A stretch of 16,379 bases of DNA from CAYHSY01 sp964359435 (GTDB lineage: Bacteria; Patescibacteriota; Minisyncoccia; UBA6257; JAUSGH01): assembly GCA_964359435.1 (NCBI GenBank), contig CAYHSY010000020.1, forward strand, positions 1 through 16,379, given 5' to 3'. Positions 14,191 to 16,379 of the stretch are shown one piece after another (within the stretch, counting starts at the first letter, position 1; the number at the start of each line of letters is the position of its first letter). The notes under the pieces were generated by a model. The model searched no databases. It saw only the letters and a list, made by a program, of their open reading frames with translations, and was not told the DNA's origin. A program made the translations under genes and the position numbers.

Positions 14191-14904
14191 TTAATATCGG
14201 CCTAATAAAAATTTAATTTTAATATATAATACTTGCCAAAGAACTTGCGCGTAGGCCTTAGCGCCAATTTTGGACCCCGGCGCGTCTGTCCATAAAACCG
14301 GCAGCTCTTTTATTTTAAAGCCCGCTTTACGCACCAAGGCCAACACCTCAACATCAAACCCCCAACCAAAAATGCTGACTTTAGGAAATACCGACTCCGC
14401 CGCGACCCGTGTAAAAAGTTTAAAACCCCTTTGCGTGTCATATATGCCCCATAAAAGTAGAAGCTGGATAAACCAATTACCCAAACGGCCGGCCACCATC
14501 CTCCAAAAAAATCTTCGGCGGTTGAATTGATTGATAAAAATCCCCAAGGATCCAATAACCACATCATAACCATTATTTATATATGGCAAAAATTTCTCCA
14601 CCTCCACTATAGGCGTCGCGTTATCGGCGTCCATAAAAAGACGCAAATCACCCTTGGCCGCCAAAATCCCTCTTCTAACGGCGTAACCCTTGCCCTGATT
14701 AACGCTTTCATCAATAACCGTTAAATTCTTAATCTTATCAGCAAAGCTCCCGGCAACCTTGATGGTTGAATCTTTAGAACCGTCCGAAACTACAATCACC
14801 TCGCTCTCCCACGGTTTTGAACCTAAATAGACACCGACTGATTCCAATGTGCGGCCTAAGCGCGACTCTTCATTATAAGCGGGGATGATTACGGATAGAT
14901 ACAT
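14191..14904 (-). CDS. Dolichyl/undecaprenyl-phosphate beta-glucosyltransferase-like GT2 (ALG5 family)
   Basis: 237 aa from ATG 14902-14904 (MYLSVIIPAYNEE). A single GT2 domain carries VVSDGSKDST (38-47), NQGKGYAVRRG (69-79), the DxD-type MDADNATP (91-98), DTQRGFKLF (156-164) and GWGFDVEVLAL (180-190). It ends with LPVLWTDAPGSK (201-212), which is characteristic of ALG5-like enzymes that transfer glucose from UDP-glucose to a polyprenyl phosphate on the cytosolic face. It has no long membrane tail; a hydrophobic stretch at 143-152 is the only candidate. It lies 32 bp upstream of the DPM1-GtrA gene, so the two probably form one unit feeding lipid-linked sugars to the cluster. Confidence 0.85.
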   Translation of the reverse strand: MYLSVIIPAYNEESRLGRTLESVGVYLGSKPWESEVIVVSDGSKDSTIKVAGSFADKIKNLTVIDESVNQGKGYAVRRGILAAKGDLRLFMDADNATPIVEVEKFLPYINNGYDVVIGSLGIFINQFNRRRFFWRMVAGRLGNWFIQLLLLWGIYDTQRGFKLFTRVAAESVFPKVSIFGWGFDVEVLALVRKAGFKIKELPVLWTDAPGSKIGAKAYAQVLWQVLYIKIKFLLGRY

Positions 14905-15012
14905 ATTCAAAAGTTCAAAGTTCAAAAATCAAAGTTCAAAATGATTGAATCGCTTCGCGATAGTTTTAATTTTGAATTATTATCTTTCATTTTGATTTTT
15001 GATATTTGATTT
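14905..15012. repeat. AT-rich intergenic word repeat
   Basis: Three copies of aaagttcaaa (14910-14919, 14917-14926, 14931-14940) are followed by tttgat words near 14990-15012. A small hairpin atcgc-ttc-gcgat (14949-14961) lies between them. On the - strand this reads as a run of atcaaaaatcaaaatg / ttgaactttgaac units, like the AT-rich spacers common in CPR genomes. It probably contains the leader of the GT2 pair, but no definite promoter stands out. Confidence 0.5.
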
Positions 15013-15972
15013 TTAATATTTTTTAGCATATATCACCATATTTCCAGAAAGTCCGGATGCCCATTTCAAATTACCCAAAGGCGTTTTGGCAAAAATAACT
15101 TCCATCATTTTATAAACGCGAGGGTGTTTTTTCATCCAAGCAATGGCATTGATGGGACGAATAATCCTTTTATGATGCTCCACCTTGACCACTTTGAAGC
15201 CGTCAAGCTCACACATCGCCCCCAGCGTCTTTGGGGTAAAATAATAAAAATGCATTCGCGCGAATTTCAACCTATATTTGCCGGTAAGTTTTGTCTGGAT
15301 GCTCGCTATATTCGGCGTACAAGCCACAAAATATCCACCGGGCTTAACGACCCGATAAGCATCCTTAATAAAAACCGAGGGGCTCGTCAAATGCTCCACC
15401 ACGTCGAACATGGTCAATACGTCAAAATAATTATCGGGATATCCGCAATCCTTTAATTCCTGGCCACAGACATTCGGGTGATTTTTTATGGCCTCCCCAC
15501 GCTGATAATCAGAAAGTTCCACTCCATAAACATCCCAACCGCGCGACTTGGCCGCGTCTAAAAATAATCCATAACTGCAACCGATATCTATTAATTTACG
15601 TCCGCCCGAAACACCCGTAACCTTTTCCATTTTAAAAACATCGCGCTCGCAAGTTGCCGCCCTATCGGCTTTTGAAGCTGTATAAAAAATATCCTCATTC
15701 ACGCGTCTATAGATCCTGGCCACATCATTATCTCGCGGAACCTGATAAACCAATCCGCAATTCCTGCATTTCACAATATTACCCTTGGAGCCATCAGCTG
15801 ATGCGTATTTAAAACTTTCAAATTTATCATCGGTAAAAGATGCTTCATTAAAAGTGGCCTCATAAATCACCTCATAATCGGACTGCCCGCATAAATCGCA
15901 CTTAGGCCACTCCAAATACATATTAAATTTAAGCAATTCTCCTTTTCTATCTGATTTTTTGTTAAACATCAT
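15013..15972 (-). CDS. Zinc-ribbon SAM-dependent methyltransferase
   Basis: 319 aa from the first of two ATGs (15970-15972); ATG 15919-15921 (MYLEWPKCDLCG) is the other candidate and would place the first Cys pair where such proteins usually begin. An N-terminal zinc-ribbon (CDLC 25-28, CRNC 69-72) precedes a class I methyltransferase: LIDIGCSYGLFLDAAKSRGW (127-146) is motif I, TMFDVVEHL (187-195) the beta4 motif, and VVKPGGYFVACTPN (208-221) the beta5 hairpin. This Cys4-plus-Methyltransf_23 design is common for sugar or small-molecule methyltransferases in glycan clusters. It is separated from the GT2 pair by an AT-rich spacer and divergent from another methyltransferase. Substrate unknown. 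Confidence 0.85.
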   Translation of the reverse strand: MMFNKKSDRKGELLKFNMYLEWPKCDLCGQSDYEVIYEATFNEASFTDDKFESFKYASADGSKGNIVKCRNCGLVYQVPRDNDVARIYRRVNEDIFYTASKADRAATCERDVFKMEKVTGVSGGRKLIDIGCSYGLFLDAAKSRGWDVYGVELSDYQRGEAIKNHPNVCGQELKDCGYPDNYFDVLTMFDVVEHLTSPSVFIKDAYRVVKPGGYFVACTPNIASIQTKLTGKYRLKFARMHFYYFTPKTLGAMCELDGFKVVKVEHHKRIIRPINAIAWMKKHPRVYKMMEVIFAKTPLGNLKWASGLSGNMVIYAKKY

Positions 15973-15988
15973 ATATAGTTAACTATAT
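15973..15988. promoter_or_regulatory. 16-bp perfect palindrome between divergent methyltransferases
   Basis: atatagtt|aactatat is a perfect dyad abutting the - strand ATG (15972) and overlapping the first two bases of the + strand ATG (15987). It could be an operator for both genes, or just an AT-rich coincidence at leaderless starts. Confidence 0.35.
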
Positions 15989-16379
15989 GGAAATTAAAAC
16001 CATTTTACCATTACTGAGAGAAGGCGGCAAGGAAAAAGACGGCCGTATATTTTTCATAGAACCGCCAATAAATATCGAACCGGAAACTATGACTGAAAAA
16101 GAGATGGCAGACCGCAAAAACTGGACCGGTTGGCGCGCGCGCAATTATGAATATCTTGAACGCCAATTGAGAAACTTGGACGGGAACTCCTTAATAGCCG
16201 ATCTGGGGGCCGGCCAAATCAGCTACAAACAACTGGTAGAACGTTTTCATAATTATTTCGGAGTTGATTTTTATCCGTACAAGAGAGTGAGCGTTGTCTG
16301 TGATTTTACCAAAAGTTTACCGGTCAAAGACAGCTCTCTAAACATTGTGATATTATCCAATGTTTTAGAACATGTTCCC
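15987..16379 (+). CDS. SAM-dependent methyltransferase, 3' truncated by the window end
   Basis: 131 codons are visible from ATG 15987 (MEIKTILPLLREGG) and the frame is still open at the end. SLIADLGAGQISYKQL (motif I, about residue 68-83), FGVDFYPY (beta2) and IVILSNVLEHVP (beta4 with the EH signature) mark a class I methyltransferase of the Methyltransf_11 kind. No Shine-Dalgarno is visible before the ATG, and the gene starts inside the palindrome. It faces away from the zinc-ribbon methyltransferase. The acceptor cannot be told from the visible part. Confidence 0.8.
   Translation, partial: MEIKTILPLLREGGKEKDGRIFFIEPPINIEPETMTEKEMADRKNWTGWRARNYEYLERQLRNLDGNSLIADLGAGQISYKQLVERFHNYFGVDFYPYKRVSVVCDFTKSLPVKDSSLNIVILSNVLEHVP

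Noticed and set aside
1..16379. CRISPR array, tRNA, rRNA, insertion sequence or phage genes
   Set aside because: I found no regularly spaced repeats, no cloverleaf or rRNA-like stretches, and no transposase, integrase or phage structural proteins.

Overview
The window is a glycan-assembly (surface polysaccharide or glycoconjugate) island from an uncultured bacterium, recovered as metagenome scaffold. Standard stops are used, including TGA. Genes are tightly packed, with 1-20 bp overlaps. Several intergenic spots carry A/T-rich 'caaaatg / ttgaac' word repeats, and the gene repertoire resembles Patescibacteria (CPR, for example Parcubacteria). That assignment is an inference from style, not from a marker gene, and other uncultured phyla such as Omnitrophota remain possible. 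There are no rRNA, tRNA, CRISPR or transposase genes.

Layout. Positions 1-484 hold the end of a + strand gene interrupted by a 10-N scaffold join; the two flanks share 7 bp, so the gap is probably artificial. Positions 495-3187 (-) hold two overlapping tandem paralogs of a CDP-glycerol-glycerophosphotransferase-like (GT-B-like) family. Positions 3227-4264 (+) encode a SAM methyltransferase whose fold is interrupted, in frame, by a 276-bp nested palindromic element. Positions 4284-4670 (-) hold an orphan 128-aa gene with its own promoter and terminator. Positions 4809-6915 (-) hold hldD (ADP-heptose epimerase) behind a GT9 heptosyltransferase. Positions 6971-7540 (+) encode another methyltransferase. 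Positions 7560-7736 (-) hold a previously unlisted 58-aa gene with a good ribosome binding site, promoter and terminator.

Positions 7875-12897 (-) form a five-gene overlapping operon: GT4, CDP-paratose 2-epimerase-like SDR, GT4, methyltransferase, GT9. Positions 13016-14904 (-) hold two lipid-phosphate-sugar GT2 enzymes, a DPM1-GtrA fusion and an ALG5-like enzyme. Positions 15013-15972 (-) encode a zinc-ribbon methyltransferase, divergent from a truncated + strand methyltransferase at 15987-16379. A perfect 16-bp palindrome lies between them.

How they fit together (inference). ALG5/DPM1-type enzymes load sugars onto polyprenyl phosphate. HldD and the CDP-paratose-epimerase-like SDR make heptose and dideoxyhexose donors. 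GT9, GT4 and the GT-B-like proteins assemble the chain, and five or six methyltransferases modify it. No flippase, polymerase, ABC exporter or ligase is visible, so the locus must continue outside the window. The most unusual signal is the palindromic element carried in frame inside the methyltransferase at 3227-4264.
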